Part shown: in pieces, positions 1-7,854 of the stretch
Layout: every line of letters starts with the position of its first letter
Numbering within the stretch: the stretch's first letter is position 1
DNA from: Turneriella sp942492915
GTDB lineage: Bacteria > Spirochaetota > Leptospiria > Turneriellales > Turneriellaceae
NCBI GenBank assembly: GCA_942492915.1
Contig: OW818662.1
Coordinates: forward strand, 2,170,001-2,234,000
DNA length: 64,000 nt
Direction: 5' to 3'
Notes under the pieces: model-generated
Seen by the model: only the letters and a program-made list of their open reading frames with translations
Database searches by the model: none
Told to the model about the DNA's origin: nothing
Position numbers and translations under genes: made by a program

Positions 1-1424
1 CTCGAATAGCCACTGCCGGCATCGTCTATGGCGATGCGAATGCCGAGCTGCCGAAAAAAATTCAGGTTGCGGTTGAACTCCTGATAGTTTTCGATGATCT
101 CGCGTTCGGTAATCTCAAACACCAGTCGATCAGCGGGAAAAGGCCGGTCTTGAGAGAGCAGAAAGAACTTAAACTCAGGGGTTAAAATTGACAGCGGCTC
201 GACATTGACAAAGAGCAACATATTCGGCGCCAGCGCTGCGGCGTTACGCACGGCGGATTGAAAACACTGAAAGTCCAGTGCGGCCGTCTGGCCCAGCTCT
301 TTTGCTACATTGAACAAAATTTCAGGGTTCTCCATCGCCTGACCTTCTGGCCCACGACTCAGCGCCTCATAACCAAGTATCACAGACGCTCCATCTTTTT
401 CACCGAACACCGGCTGAAAAAGCGTTTTGACGGTTCCATGTCGCAAGAAAGCGGAGAATTCGCGCTTGAGTTCAAGGTGCTGCGCTTCGGTCTTGCGGTG
501 TGCAGTCCATTCGGCGTCTCTGAGCGCACGATAGAACAGGCGTATGAAGGGCAGAGAAGACTTATAAAACATCTGTCCGTATCCGATGTTGAGAACAAAT
601 TCTTTCAGGGTTCGACCGCTGAAAATATATTCAAGCTCTTTCAGAAGTTTCGTCTGCAGGGTCTTGATCATGATCTCCATCGTTTCGGCATTACTTCGAT
701 AATGGCCTTCGCGATCTATCTGAACTATCACGATCGAATTCGAGAGCGGCCGATTCATGGTGATGAAATAATCGCTCGAAATAAAAAAACCTTCGATCTT
801 CTGCAGAATTTCCGCTACGGCCTTGAGAAGCTGGTCAAACGCCTTCCATCCGTAAATTTCATCGCGATCGTGCAGCGGGCTGATATCGAGATAAACGATA
901 AGCACATGCGAATCGGGGCCCAGGGCCTTGCGAATCTGCGGAATTGTCGCGTAGAGCGACGGCAGGCCAGTCACCGTGTCGGGGGCGTGCGCGTCGATCG
1001 ACTTCTCCTGGTTTGCGATCAGCAGCTGTTGTCCGATAAGATTCAGGTTCATGCGCGCGTCGTGCGAGCGAATCATGATCAGTTCACGCGCAACGGCAAG
1101 AAGGTCTTCGGTACGGTACGGTTTTAAAAGGTAATCATCGGCGCCGCTTTCGACTGCGCGCACCGGGTCTCCATAGGCGGATATCAAAAGCACGGGCACA
1201 TCTCGGCATTCGGGAATTTTGCGCACCTTCTCGCAGAACTCGTAGCCCGACATGAGAGGCATCACCACATCAGAGACAATGAGGTCGGGCACTTCAGCAG
1301 CGACCGCAAACAGAGCACTCTCAGGACTGGTAAAACCCCGCACCTCGTATTCGGTGCTCAGAATGCTTTCTGAGAGCGCGAGCAACACAGGGTCGTCATC
1401 GATCAATACGACCCGCTTCGCCAT
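1..1424 (-). CDS. Response regulator with degenerate GGDEF and EAL domain (C-terminus off window)
   Basis: Reading leftward from ATG at 1424, an open frame runs off the left edge, so the C-terminus is missing. Residues 1-120 form a receiver domain starting MAKRVVLIDDDP, with acidic residues at 9-11, phospho-acceptor Asp52 in VSDVVMP, and a later KPY lysine. The middle part resembles a GGDEF domain, but the signature site reads SSDYF, so cyclase activity is unlikely. An EAL domain follows with GYEALSR, FEITERE and DDAGSGYS (usually DDFGTGYS) before the edge. By family knowledge it would be a phosphorylation-controlled cyclic-di-GMP phosphodiesterase. The missing EAL half prevents checking all metal ligands. 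Confidence 0.85.
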   Translation of the reverse strand, partial: MAKRVVLIDDDPVLLALSESILSTEYEVRGFTSPESALFAVAAEVPDLIVSDVVMPLMSGYEFCEKVRKIPECRDVPVLLISAYGDPVRAVESGADDYLLKPYRTEDLLAVARELIMIRSHDARMNLNLIGQQLLIANQEKSIDAHAPDTVTGLPSLYATIPQIRKALGPDSHVLIVYLDISPLHDRDEIYGWKAFDQLLKAVAEILQKIEGFFISSDYFITMNRPLSNSIVIVQIDREGHYRSNAETMEIMIKTLQTKLLKELEYIFSGRTLKEFVLNIGYGQMFYKSSLPFIRLFYRALRDAEWTAHRKTEAQHLELKREFSAFLRHGTVKTLFQPVFGEKDGASVILGYEALSRGPEGQAMENPEILFNVAKELGQTAALDFQCFQSAVRNAAALAPNMLLFVNVEPLSILTPEFKFFLLSQDRPFPADRLVFEITEREIIENYQEFNRNLNFFRQLGIRIAIDDAGSGYS

Positions 1425-1521
1425 GCGCCACACCTATGCAGCGGCAGCAGACGGGTAAATCAAAAAAGCCTGAATCGCATGAATAGCAGCGGCCAGAATG
1501 CCAGGCCCGATGTGCCCGAGG

Positions 1522-2334
1522 CTATTTGGGTTTTGTGCTCACAGGCACCGCTGCGGGTTCTTTTTTCTCATCTTTGGCGACCGCCCGTTCGTCGAGTTCA
1601 TTGCGGTACTGCTTACGCAGTTCGTTTTTCTCATTGTCATCTTTTGCCAGCTCAATTTTCAGATAAATCGCGTGCAGACGCGACAGGCGGTAATGCGAGA
1701 GGGCTTCGGCGTAGCGGCGATGCTTCTCAGCGTTCGCTGCCATCGTCAATTGCTGGTACCCGACGGAGAGTCGGTGTTGATTTCGCTGCACAACACCCGC
1801 CATACGAATAGCTTCAGACGAGCCGCTGTTTTCGGCCGCCATGTCGAGATCGGCCATGCGATCGGCGCTTTCATTGAGCATTTCAGTCGTCTTCTTGCGA
1901 AAAGCTTCGCTGGCCTTGCCCATCGCGACAGCGATGTTCTCGCGGTTCGTACGCAACGTCTTTTCGGCGCCGACATATTCCATGCGGTAGATCAGCTTCA
2001 GCGCGTCTTTATATTCTGTCGCGATGCCGTCAGATGCACCTTTGTCGACCGATTCGGGCAGCGATGCCCGCAGAGTATTTAAGAGTTGAATATCCCGCAT
2101 GTTATCTTCTTTAAGTTTCAGCGCTTTATCCCGGGCATGCACCAGGTCGAGATAGGTCACTTCTTTCGCTCCGCTTTTATCACCTTCTGCGGCTTTCTCG
2201 CTCTTTGCTTCAGAGCCCGTAGCGTTCTTTTTCGCAGCCGGCGCCGGCCCGGTCGTTTTCGGCTTGACCGTGTCCTGTGCGGCGATTGTGGCTGCCGTAA
2301 GCAGCATGGTGAGGATAGATAAACGTGCGAGCAT
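1522..2334 (-). CDS. Unknown secreted protein, charged and helical
   Basis: I do not recognise this family. From ATG at 2334 the protein begins MLARLSILTMLLTAATIAAQ, a good signal peptide with likely cleavage near AQ-DT. A low-complexity linker rich in Ala, Lys and Pro follows (about residues 22-58). The rest is charged and probably alpha-helical, with a Lys/Glu/Pro-rich tail. An in-frame ATG at 2358 would add eight residues ahead of the hydrophobic core and looks less natural. The start region overlaps the divergent gene to the right, so one or both starts may be misplaced. Exported, probably periplasmic; function unknown. Confidence 0.65.
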   Translation of the reverse strand: MLARLSILTMLLTAATIAAQDTVKPKTTGPAPAAKKNATGSEAKSEKAAEGDKSGAKEVTYLDLVHARDKALKLKEDNMRDIQLLNTLRASLPESVDKGASDGIATEYKDALKLIYRMEYVGAEKTLRTNRENIAVAMGKASEAFRKKTTEMLNESADRMADLDMAAENSGSSEAIRMAGVVQRNQHRLSVGYQQLTMAANAEKHRRYAEALSHYRLSRLHAIYLKIELAKDDNEKNELRKQYRNELDERAVAKDEKKEPAAVPVSTKPK

Positions 2335-3073
2335 TAAGGTCGCGGTTGCAGTCTGCATGGTTGTAGCATTTTCTGCGCGGCTGACAGGTCAAGGAGAAAC
2401 CAACCCGGGAGAGAAACTCAGTCCGACGGCTGAACACTACCGTGCGCGGCAGCTCTCAGCCAACGAAAAAGCCATCGAATCTTTTTACGACCGCAACCTG
2501 CCGCCGGGTTTTCGTTTCACTTATAAAGACGCAAACCTCACTATTTCGCGTATTGCTCCCGCATTCGTACTTCAATTGCCACCCGAAGATACGCGCAACC
2601 TGGCCAAGGCTCCGCTACTTCAACTGGCGCGTAACCGAGGCAAGAAGATTGTATGCGCACTGCAATTCAGAGTCGAGCGCCATGACGATGTGGCACTCGT
2701 GCGGCAGAAGCTCTTACTCTTCAAGCGCGCGCGCACCGATATCGAAGCAGCTTACACCAGGCTCAACCTAAAACACCTCTGCCGGGGCATTTCACTCGCC
2801 AAATGCTCTGCGCTAGCAGGTAACGCGGGAAAAAACGCCCGCGAATTTATGACCACCCGAAAGATTCTCAGTGAGAAGATCGAGGTCACCCCGCTCTACC
2901 GTATCGGCACGCTTTACCTCTACCCCCTGCGCAACCAGTGTGTGCCGGACGGCGATGACTGGTATGTCACGAACGAAACTGTGCCGTTGGGCGCTCTGCT
3001 CTTACCGCTTGAGGCCGCCGAAGAAGTGCAGATTATTTTGCGCAATATGGAACAGTTAAAATTATGGAATTAA
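2306..3073 (+). CDS. Unknown exported protein
   Basis: Not recognised. From ATG at 2306 the N-terminus MVRIDKRASIKVAVAVCMVV has basic residues, a hydrophobic core and a plausible cleavage after SARLTGQ, so export is likely. ATG at 2360 is an alternative start that shortens the signal and removes the overlap with the divergent gene. The mature part has no motif I can name; it is basic in the middle and carries four scattered Cys. Its stop TAA at 3071-3073 overlaps the stop of the convergent GST gene. Start uncertain. Confidence 0.6.
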   Translation: MVRIDKRASIKVAVAVCMVVAFSARLTGQGETNPGEKLSPTAEHYRARQLSANEKAIESFYDRNLPPGFRFTYKDANLTISRIAPAFVLQLPPEDTRNLAKAPLLQLARNRGKKIVCALQFRVERHDDVALVRQKLLLFKRARTDIEAAYTRLNLKHLCRGISLAKCSALAGNAGKNAREFMTTRKILSEKIEVTPLYRIGTLYLYPLRNQCVPDGDDWYVTNETVPLGALLLPLEAAEEVQIILRNMEQLKLWN

Positions 3074-3687
3074 TGCGCTGCAGGCAATCGCATGCGTGAA
3101 TGCCCAGGGTTAGACTCCATTCTGCCGAGCCAGGCACGAATCTGCGGAAAATCCGCCAGACTAAAACCACCTTCGTCGGCGACGTGCGTGTAGGCGTAGA
3201 GGGCAATATCTGCAATCGAGCAGTTTGCCACGCCGAACCACTTGTTCTCTGACAGGTGCTGTTCCATTACCGAAAGGGCACGGTAGCCCTTCGGCAGGTT
3301 CGCGTCGTACTCTGCACGCCGTTCTGCGATGGTGTTGTGCAGGCTCTGTATGGCGCGATTGACCGCCAACCGCGGCTCATGGTCATACTGCTCGAAAAAC
3401 ATCCACTGCAGCACGCGCGCCTGTGACAACTTGTCCGCTGGCCAGAACGAACTACCCTGCGCGAGGTAAAAGAGAATGGCATTCGACTCTGGCAAGAATG
3501 TGCCATCTTCAAGGCCGAGCAACGGCACTCGGCCGTTCGGATTCTTGCGACGAAATTCTTCAGTCTGCGTTTCTTTTCTACGCAAGTCTATTTCAATCCA
3601 TTCGTGAGGATATTGCAAATAGTCGAGTATCAACCGCATCTTGTGGCAGTTGCCCGAAGATGCCATGCCGAAGACCTTGATTGCCAT
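3070..3687 (-). CDS. Glutathione S-transferase family protein
   Basis: A 205-residue cytosolic-type GST. The N-terminal thioredoxin-like half starts MAIKVFGMASSGNCHKMRL, followed by the NPNGRVPLLGLEDG region with the cis-Pro of the glutathione site, and LPESNAILFYLA, the family's Glu-Ser motif. The C-terminal helical half contains SIADIALYAYTHVADEGGF, the conserved N-capping box region. It would conjugate or reduce substrates with glutathione or a similar thiol; the substrate is unknown. The start at 3687 fits the family N-terminus; the seven-residue upstream extension does not. The start codon and first five codons lie in one arm of a 20-bp perfect inverted repeat (3673-3716). Confidence 0.9.
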   Translation of the reverse strand: MAIKVFGMASSGNCHKMRLILDYLQYPHEWIEIDLRRKETQTEEFRRKNPNGRVPLLGLEDGTFLPESNAILFYLAQGSSFWPADKLSQARVLQWMFFEQYDHEPRLAVNRAIQSLHNTIAERRAEYDANLPKGYRALSVMEQHLSENKWFGVANCSIADIALYAYTHVADEGGFSLADFPQIRAWLGRMESNPGHSRMRLPAAH

Positions 3688-3716
3688 GTTGCTACGGCAA
3701 CATGGCAATCAAGGTC
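3673..3716 (-). promoter_or_regulatory. Perfect 20-bp inverted repeat covering the GST start codon
   Basis: Arms 3673-3692 and 3697-3716 are perfectly complementary around a 4-nt loop (TACG on the plus strand). On the minus-strand transcript the repeat starts 8 nt after the stop of the upstream gene (ends 3725), and one arm contains the GST ATG and following codons (ATGGCAATCAAGGTC). It could terminate the upstream transcript, mask GST initiation, or both. No U-tract follows because the arm runs into coding sequence. Confidence 0.8.
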
Positions 3717-3724
3717 GGCAACAA

Positions 3725-4621
3725 TTATTCGCCCACGAGCGCAGCGCGCCGCGCACACTGCTCGGGTGTACCCGACGGCGGGTTGCCCATGTATTCTTTG
3801 CAGCTAAACGTGAAGTTGGTGAGCGACTCTTTGAAGGGACTTGCTTCGAGTTTGCCTTCGGCGTGCAATGCCTCGGCTTTGGTCAGCACATCGTCGATAT
3901 AACTACCGAGGCAGCGCAGCACCAGAGTACGGGCCGCCAGCGCACCGTAGCGTTCATTCGCGTGTTCAAGATTCTTCTTTTGCCACTCGCACACGACTTT
4001 CTTCTCTTTATCTGTATAATTATACATGTATTCGGGCGCGCTGAACGCTGCGTATGCGAGATATTCTTTTTTGGTATCATTCGATGCTTTCTTGATGCGG
4101 TCGAACACGCGCAACCGCCCCTGGTACATCGACCACTTGTAGCCGTCGTTACGCGTGACGTTTTCGGGGTGGCTGTCGAGCACCTTAAAGAGCGCTGCCT
4201 CTTTTTTGGTCAGCGTCGCCAACACCGTCGTGATCTGCGAGGAGTATGAAGACACGTATGTTTTGTTTTGAGCCAGACCCTTGATCAGCGTATCGACTGC
4301 TTTGCCGTTCACCAGCTTCGGATTTTTTATCATGTCACCCAAACGGTCTTTCATCTTATAGAGGTAACTCGTCGCCGTCGCCGACAGCTTTGCATCTTTA
4401 GAGTTGAATGCGTTGGCGACATCGAGCAGTGATTTTGCGGTACCATCTTTTTCGAGAATTGTTTCTACAGCCTTATCTTCCCCATTGGGGCAGGCGCTGA
4501 TCGAGGCATAGCGCAGATCAACGGTGCATTTTTCGGCGACAGCTTTGAGCGCGTCAGAAAGCGGTGAGGCGTGGAGGACGAAAGTTAGAACCAAAGGGAT
4601 TCCAGTGTACAGGATGCGCAT
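3725..4621 (-). CDS. Unknown secreted protein
   Basis: A 298-residue protein from ATG at 4621: MRILYTGIPLVLTFVLHASP is a signal peptide. The mature part is rich in Lys, Ala and Tyr, predicted helical, with several Cys (KCTVDLRY, SACPNGED, VVCEWQKKNLEHAN, LVLRCLGSYIDDVL, FSCKEYMGNPP). No family recognised. The longer open frame back to 4735 is rejected because it removes the signal peptide from the N-terminus and runs through hairpins. The start codon sits in the loop of an inverted repeat (4605-4637), and the stop is closely followed by the repeat overlapping the GST start. Confidence 0.7.
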   Translation of the reverse strand: MRILYTGIPLVLTFVLHASPLSDALKAVAEKCTVDLRYASISACPNGEDKAVETILEKDGTAKSLLDVANAFNSKDAKLSATATSYLYKMKDRLGDMIKNPKLVNGKAVDTLIKGLAQNKTYVSSYSSQITTVLATLTKKEAALFKVLDSHPENVTRNDGYKWSMYQGRLRVFDRIKKASNDTKKEYLAYAAFSAPEYMYNYTDKEKKVVCEWQKKNLEHANERYGALAARTLVLRCLGSYIDDVLTKAEALHAEGKLEASPFKESLTNFTFSCKEYMGNPPSGTPEQCARRAALVGE

Positions 4622-4637
4622 GGCGCACCCTGTACAC
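4605..4637 (-). promoter_or_regulatory. 15-bp inverted repeat with a start codon in its loop
   Basis: Arms 4605-4619 and 4623-4637 pair with a single A/C mismatch that becomes a G-U pair in the minus-strand RNA. The loop bases 4620-4622 contribute to the ATG (4619-4621) of the leftward gene, and one arm is its first codons (CGCATCCTGTACAC). The purine-rich AGGG that could act as ribosome-binding site lies in the other arm. A fold would therefore hide the initiation region. Confidence 0.7.
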
Positions 4638-4662
4638 CGTGCGTCTTGAGGGCAAGCATTTT

Positions 4663-4701
4663 GGCGATACACCAGTAGCCGAAGGCTACTGGTGTATCGC
4701 C
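4663..4701 (-). terminator. Perfect 18-bp hairpin containing the lpd stop codon
   Basis: Arms 4663-4680 and 4684-4701 are perfectly complementary with a GAA loop. The right arm contains the last codons and TAG stop (4686-4688) of lpd, so coding sequence forms half of the stem. On the minus-strand RNA it is followed by AAAATGC, not a U-tract. Likely a 3-prime-end or termination structure; the mechanism is inferred. Confidence 0.75.
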
Positions 4702-6092
4702 CATCCTCCCGCACTCTCTGCCGCATCCTTGACAATCTCAGACAGCGTCGGGTGTGCGTGGCAGGTGCGGGCGACGTCTTCTGATGACGCGCCGAATTCC
4801 ATTGCGAGTGTGAGCTCTGCGATGAGCTGCGCGGCCTGCGCGCCGACGCAGTATGCCCCGAGAATGCGGTCGGTCTTTTTGTCGGCGAGTATCTTCAGCT
4901 GGCCGTCGCTTTCCATCATCGCCTTCGCGCGGCCGTTCGGTTTGAAGAATGACCGGCCCACGTTGTATTCAATGCCCTTCTCTTTGAGCTCCTCTTCGCC
5001 GAGGCCGACCCACGCCACCTCGGGATGCGTGTAGACCACACCGGGAATCACGTCGTAGTTGACGTGGCCTGCCTGGCCGGCGATCACCTCGACCACAGCC
5101 ACGCCCTCTTCCATCGCCTTGTGCGCGAGCATCGGGCCGTTGATGCAATCGCCGATCGCGTACACGCCCGGTACCGAGGTCTGCCAGCTATGGAAATCCA
5201 CATCAATGCGGCCGCGCTCGGTGAGCTTGACGCCGACCTTGTCGATGCCGAGGCCCTCGAGGTATGGCCTGCGGCCGATCGCGCACAGCACCACATCGGC
5301 TTCAATAGCCTTACTTTCACCAGTGGGAGCTTTCACGGTTACCACGGCACCTTTTCCTTTAGCTTCCGCTTTTTCGACCTTGTGCTCAAATAAAAACTCG
5401 ATGCCCTGCTGCTCGAAAATGCGCTGTGCAAGATTCGACATCTGCCGGTCGGCTGTGCCAAAGAGTCTTGGCAGCGCTTCGACCACAGTCACCTTCGCGC
5501 CGAGCCGCCGCCACACCGAACCGAGCTCCAACCCAATGACGCCCGCACCGATCACGACCATGTGCTTGGGCACTTTGGTAAGTGCGATCGCATGGTCAGA
5601 GGTGATAATTGCCTTACCGTCGACTGGCACTGGGGGTATCTCAATCGGTACGGAACCCGTCGCGATAATGATCTTCTTTGCTTTGATGGTCTGCTCAGAC
5701 TTATCAGCAGGATTAGAAATCTTGACCTCTGTCGCGGATACGAGTGAGCCAAGCCCCAGAAAGCGCTCCACCTTGTTTTTCTTCATTAAGAAGTCGACGC
5801 CCGCGCAGACTTCGGCGACGATCTTGTCTTTGCGTTTCATCATCTGCGCGACATCCATCTTGATCTCGGCAGCCTGTATGCCGTGCTCGGCAAAACGTTT
5901 GTGCGCGTTCTCGTAGTGTTCAGAAGAATCGAGCAGCGCCTTTGAAGGTATGCAACCGACATTGAGGCAGGTACCACCGAGGGTCGCACGTTTTTCGATG
6001 ATGGCAACGCTCATCTTGAGCTGCGAGGCGCGTACTGCTGCGACGTAGCCCGCAGGCCCGCCGCCGATAATGGCGAGGTCAAATTCTTTCAT
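4686..6092 (-). CDS. lpdA: Dihydrolipoamide dehydrogenase
   Basis: A 468-residue E3 flavoprotein, the usual length. It starts MKEFDLAIIGGGPAGYVAA (FAD-binding GxGxxG-type motif), then GGTCLNVGCIPSKALL with the redox-active Cys pair, a second nucleotide motif VIGAGVIGLELGSVWRRLG for NAD, and AIGDCINGPMLAHKA for FAD. The C-terminal interface has HAHPTLSE with the catalytic His-Glu. It reoxidises lipoyl groups of 2-oxoacid dehydrogenase or glycine-cleavage complexes, transferring electrons to NAD in the cytoplasm. No E1 or E2 gene is nearby, so the partner complex is not shown by context. The 12-residue Pro/Arg-rich upstream extension is rejected. Confidence 0.96.
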   Translation of the reverse strand: MKEFDLAIIGGGPAGYVAAVRASQLKMSVAIIEKRATLGGTCLNVGCIPSKALLDSSEHYENAHKRFAEHGIQAAEIKMDVAQMMKRKDKIVAEVCAGVDFLMKKNKVERFLGLGSLVSATEVKISNPADKSEQTIKAKKIIIATGSVPIEIPPVPVDGKAIITSDHAIALTKVPKHMVVIGAGVIGLELGSVWRRLGAKVTVVEALPRLFGTADRQMSNLAQRIFEQQGIEFLFEHKVEKAEAKGKGAVVTVKAPTGESKAIEADVVLCAIGRRPYLEGLGIDKVGVKLTERGRIDVDFHSWQTSVPGVYAIGDCINGPMLAHKAMEEGVAVVEVIAGQAGHVNYDVIPGVVYTHPEVAWVGLGEEELKEKGIEYNVGRSFFKPNGRAKAMMESDGQLKILADKKTDRILGAYCVGAQAAQLIAELTLAMEFGASSEDVARTCHAHPTLSEIVKDAAESAGGWAIHQ

Positions 6093-6150
6093 ATAGGGTC
6101 GTCGTCGCGGCGGGCGACACGCGGGCAATTAGGTTGCAAAAACAACCGTG

Positions 6151-6172
6151 TGGTTTAGCTACTGCTAAACCA
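6151..6172 (-). terminator. 9-bp hairpin containing a stop codon
   Basis: Arms TGGTTTAGC (6151-6159) and GCTAAACCA (6164-6172), loop TACT. The right arm holds the TAG stop (6165-6167) of the leftward oxidoreductase gene. A second small palindrome (GGTTG/CAACC, 6132-6147) follows downstream on the minus strand. Confidence 0.55.
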
Positions 6173-7769
6173 ATTTCAATAATTTCGGCAGATGCCAGGG
6201 TTTCATAATGTGCGTGCAGGTTGCCACCCCGCCCATCATCGCACCTGCGATGCCGAGCGACGTCGAATCGGCACCTGTCAGGTATAAGTTCTTGATCGGC
6301 GTATGTACCTGGCACCAGGGCGAGGCGTCGATGTCGTAGCGCTCGGGCACCGAGGCGAGACCATAGATAGAACCCTGGTCGTGGCCCGTCATGTGTTCGC
6401 TGGTTACCGGCGTCGAGACTTCGTAAAAATCGACGAGTTCAGCAAACCCGGGGTAGCGTTCGTCGACAAATTGAATGAGCAACTGCGCCGCTTTCTCTTT
6501 CAGCGCCTTGTAAGCCTCGTCGCGCTTGTGCCATGGCTGGTCTTTCCACGCGGCGTATTCAGCGTAAGGGGCGAACGTGATAATTTCTGCAGTGTGGCTT
6601 TCTGCCATGGGATCTTTCAAAGAGGGCAACGACAGATAGGCCATCGGCGGCCGGCCACGGCTCACCCAATTCTCGCGATTCTTGTAGGTGGTTTCATGAT
6701 CCCAGGTGTCATAGATCCAGTGGTTTTCGCCATGCAGATCGAGCTTCTTTGCGCTGTCTTTGAGAGCCAGGTAAATGCTGATATGCGACACAGGGGGATT
6801 TCTTTTGTTGAAGTCGAGAATGCGCTGTTTAAAGTCGGCGGTCTCATCGGTTTTGAGCAATTTTACGTAGGTGTTATAAGCTCCTGCACAGGAAACGACA
6901 ATGGGGCTTTGAATTTCTGACGTTGCGTCTGTGACCCCCTCGGGTGGTCTAAGATTCTTGACACGCACGCCGGTAGCCTTGCCATTTTCGACGAGAATCT
7001 CTTCGACTGCATGGCTGGTGATGACCTTGCCGCCGGCAGCCTCGATGATCGGCACTATCGATTCGGCAATCGCCTCTGACGAACCAACCGGGTACGCCGC
7101 GCCGTTAAAGAAGTGGTTCACCAGAATCGCATGGATACAAAACGCGCTCTGCGAGGGGGGCAAACCAAAATCACCCCACTGGCTCGCGACCAGCGCGCGC
7201 AGTTTTTCACTTTCGAAGCGCTGCTTCAAATACGCCTCGGTGGTCATCAGTGCATAAGGCACATCTTTGCGTATAAAAGGCACGAGCCATTTGAGCAGCA
7301 TCGGCATGTTCTTGCCCATTTCGTTGCGCTGAAACCATATGAGCACGTCTTCGATGTCGCTGAAGTAATGATCAAGCGCATCGGATTCTTCGGGGTAAAG
7401 AGCCTTCAGGTCGGCCTTGAAATTTTCGACTCCGCTGCGGTGGCCGAACGTCAACCCCGGATACACAAACTTATCGAACACATCAGGCATGCGGTTCCAT
7501 TTGAGCCTGCCCTGCGTAATCGTGTCGAACACGCGGCGAATCTGTTCGCCTTCGCCGATCTGCCCGACGTAGTGCAGGCCGACGTCCCATGCGTATTTCT
7601 TCTTGCGTTTGAAGACGTGTGTATAGCCGCCCACCTGCCAGTGCTTTTCAATGATCAGGCAGCGCTTTTTTCCCCACTGCGCGAGCAGGCTCGCCGCGGC
7701 AAGGGTGCCGATTCCCGAGCCGATGAAGACGACGTCGTAATTGCCAGAGTCATTCGCGTTTGGTTGCAT
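6165..7769 (-). CDS. FAD-dependent oxidoreductase of the RetSat/CrtI-CrtISO type
   Basis: A 534-residue protein with an N-terminal FAD motif (DVVFIGSGIGTLAAASLLA, then LIIEKHWQVGGYTHVFKRK) and a C-terminal FAD-binding segment (NLYLTGADSTSLGIAGAMMG). The intermediate YAWDVGLHYVG and YPVGSSEAIAESIVPIIE are typical of all-trans-retinol 13,14-reductase and carotenoid isomerase relatives. These act on polyene or related hydrophobic substrates using FAD and often NAD(P)H. No carotenoid cluster is nearby, so the true substrate is open. It lies upstream of lpd in the same orientation. Confidence 0.85.
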   Translation of the reverse strand: MQPNANDSGNYDVVFIGSGIGTLAAASLLAQWGKKRCLIIEKHWQVGGYTHVFKRKKKYAWDVGLHYVGQIGEGEQIRRVFDTITQGRLKWNRMPDVFDKFVYPGLTFGHRSGVENFKADLKALYPEESDALDHYFSDIEDVLIWFQRNEMGKNMPMLLKWLVPFIRKDVPYALMTTEAYLKQRFESEKLRALVASQWGDFGLPPSQSAFCIHAILVNHFFNGAAYPVGSSEAIAESIVPIIEAAGGKVITSHAVEEILVENGKATGVRVKNLRPPEGVTDATSEIQSPIVVSCAGAYNTYVKLLKTDETADFKQRILDFNKRNPPVSHISIYLALKDSAKKLDLHGENHWIYDTWDHETTYKNRENWVSRGRPPMAYLSLPSLKDPMAESHTAEIITFAPYAEYAAWKDQPWHKRDEAYKALKEKAAQLLIQFVDERYPGFAELVDFYEVSTPVTSEHMTGHDQGSIYGLASVPERYDIDASPWCQVHTPIKNLYLTGADSTSLGIAGAMMGGVATCTHIMKPWHLPKLLKLV

Positions 7770-7814
7770 GCACCAGCGATGCGAGGGGCCCAGCCCTGAC
7801 GACTGAAAAACTCA

Positions 7815-7854
7815 CGAAAAAGTGAAAAGCGCTTCGCGGCTTTTCACTTTTTCG
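7815..7854 (-). terminator. 16-bp perfect hairpin over a stop codon
   Basis: Arms 7815-7830 and 7839-7854 are perfectly complementary around 8 nt. The right arm includes the last Lys codons and TGA stop (7844-7846) of the leftward gene. T-rich bases (TTTTCACTTTTT) are within the arm and TTTTT follows shortly on the minus strand, so this one could act as an ordinary intrinsic terminator. Confidence 0.7.

Noticed and set aside
258..1127. 289-residue plus-strand open frame
   Set aside because: It is antisense to the receiver-GGDEF-EAL gene, whose conserved domains are clear on the minus strand.
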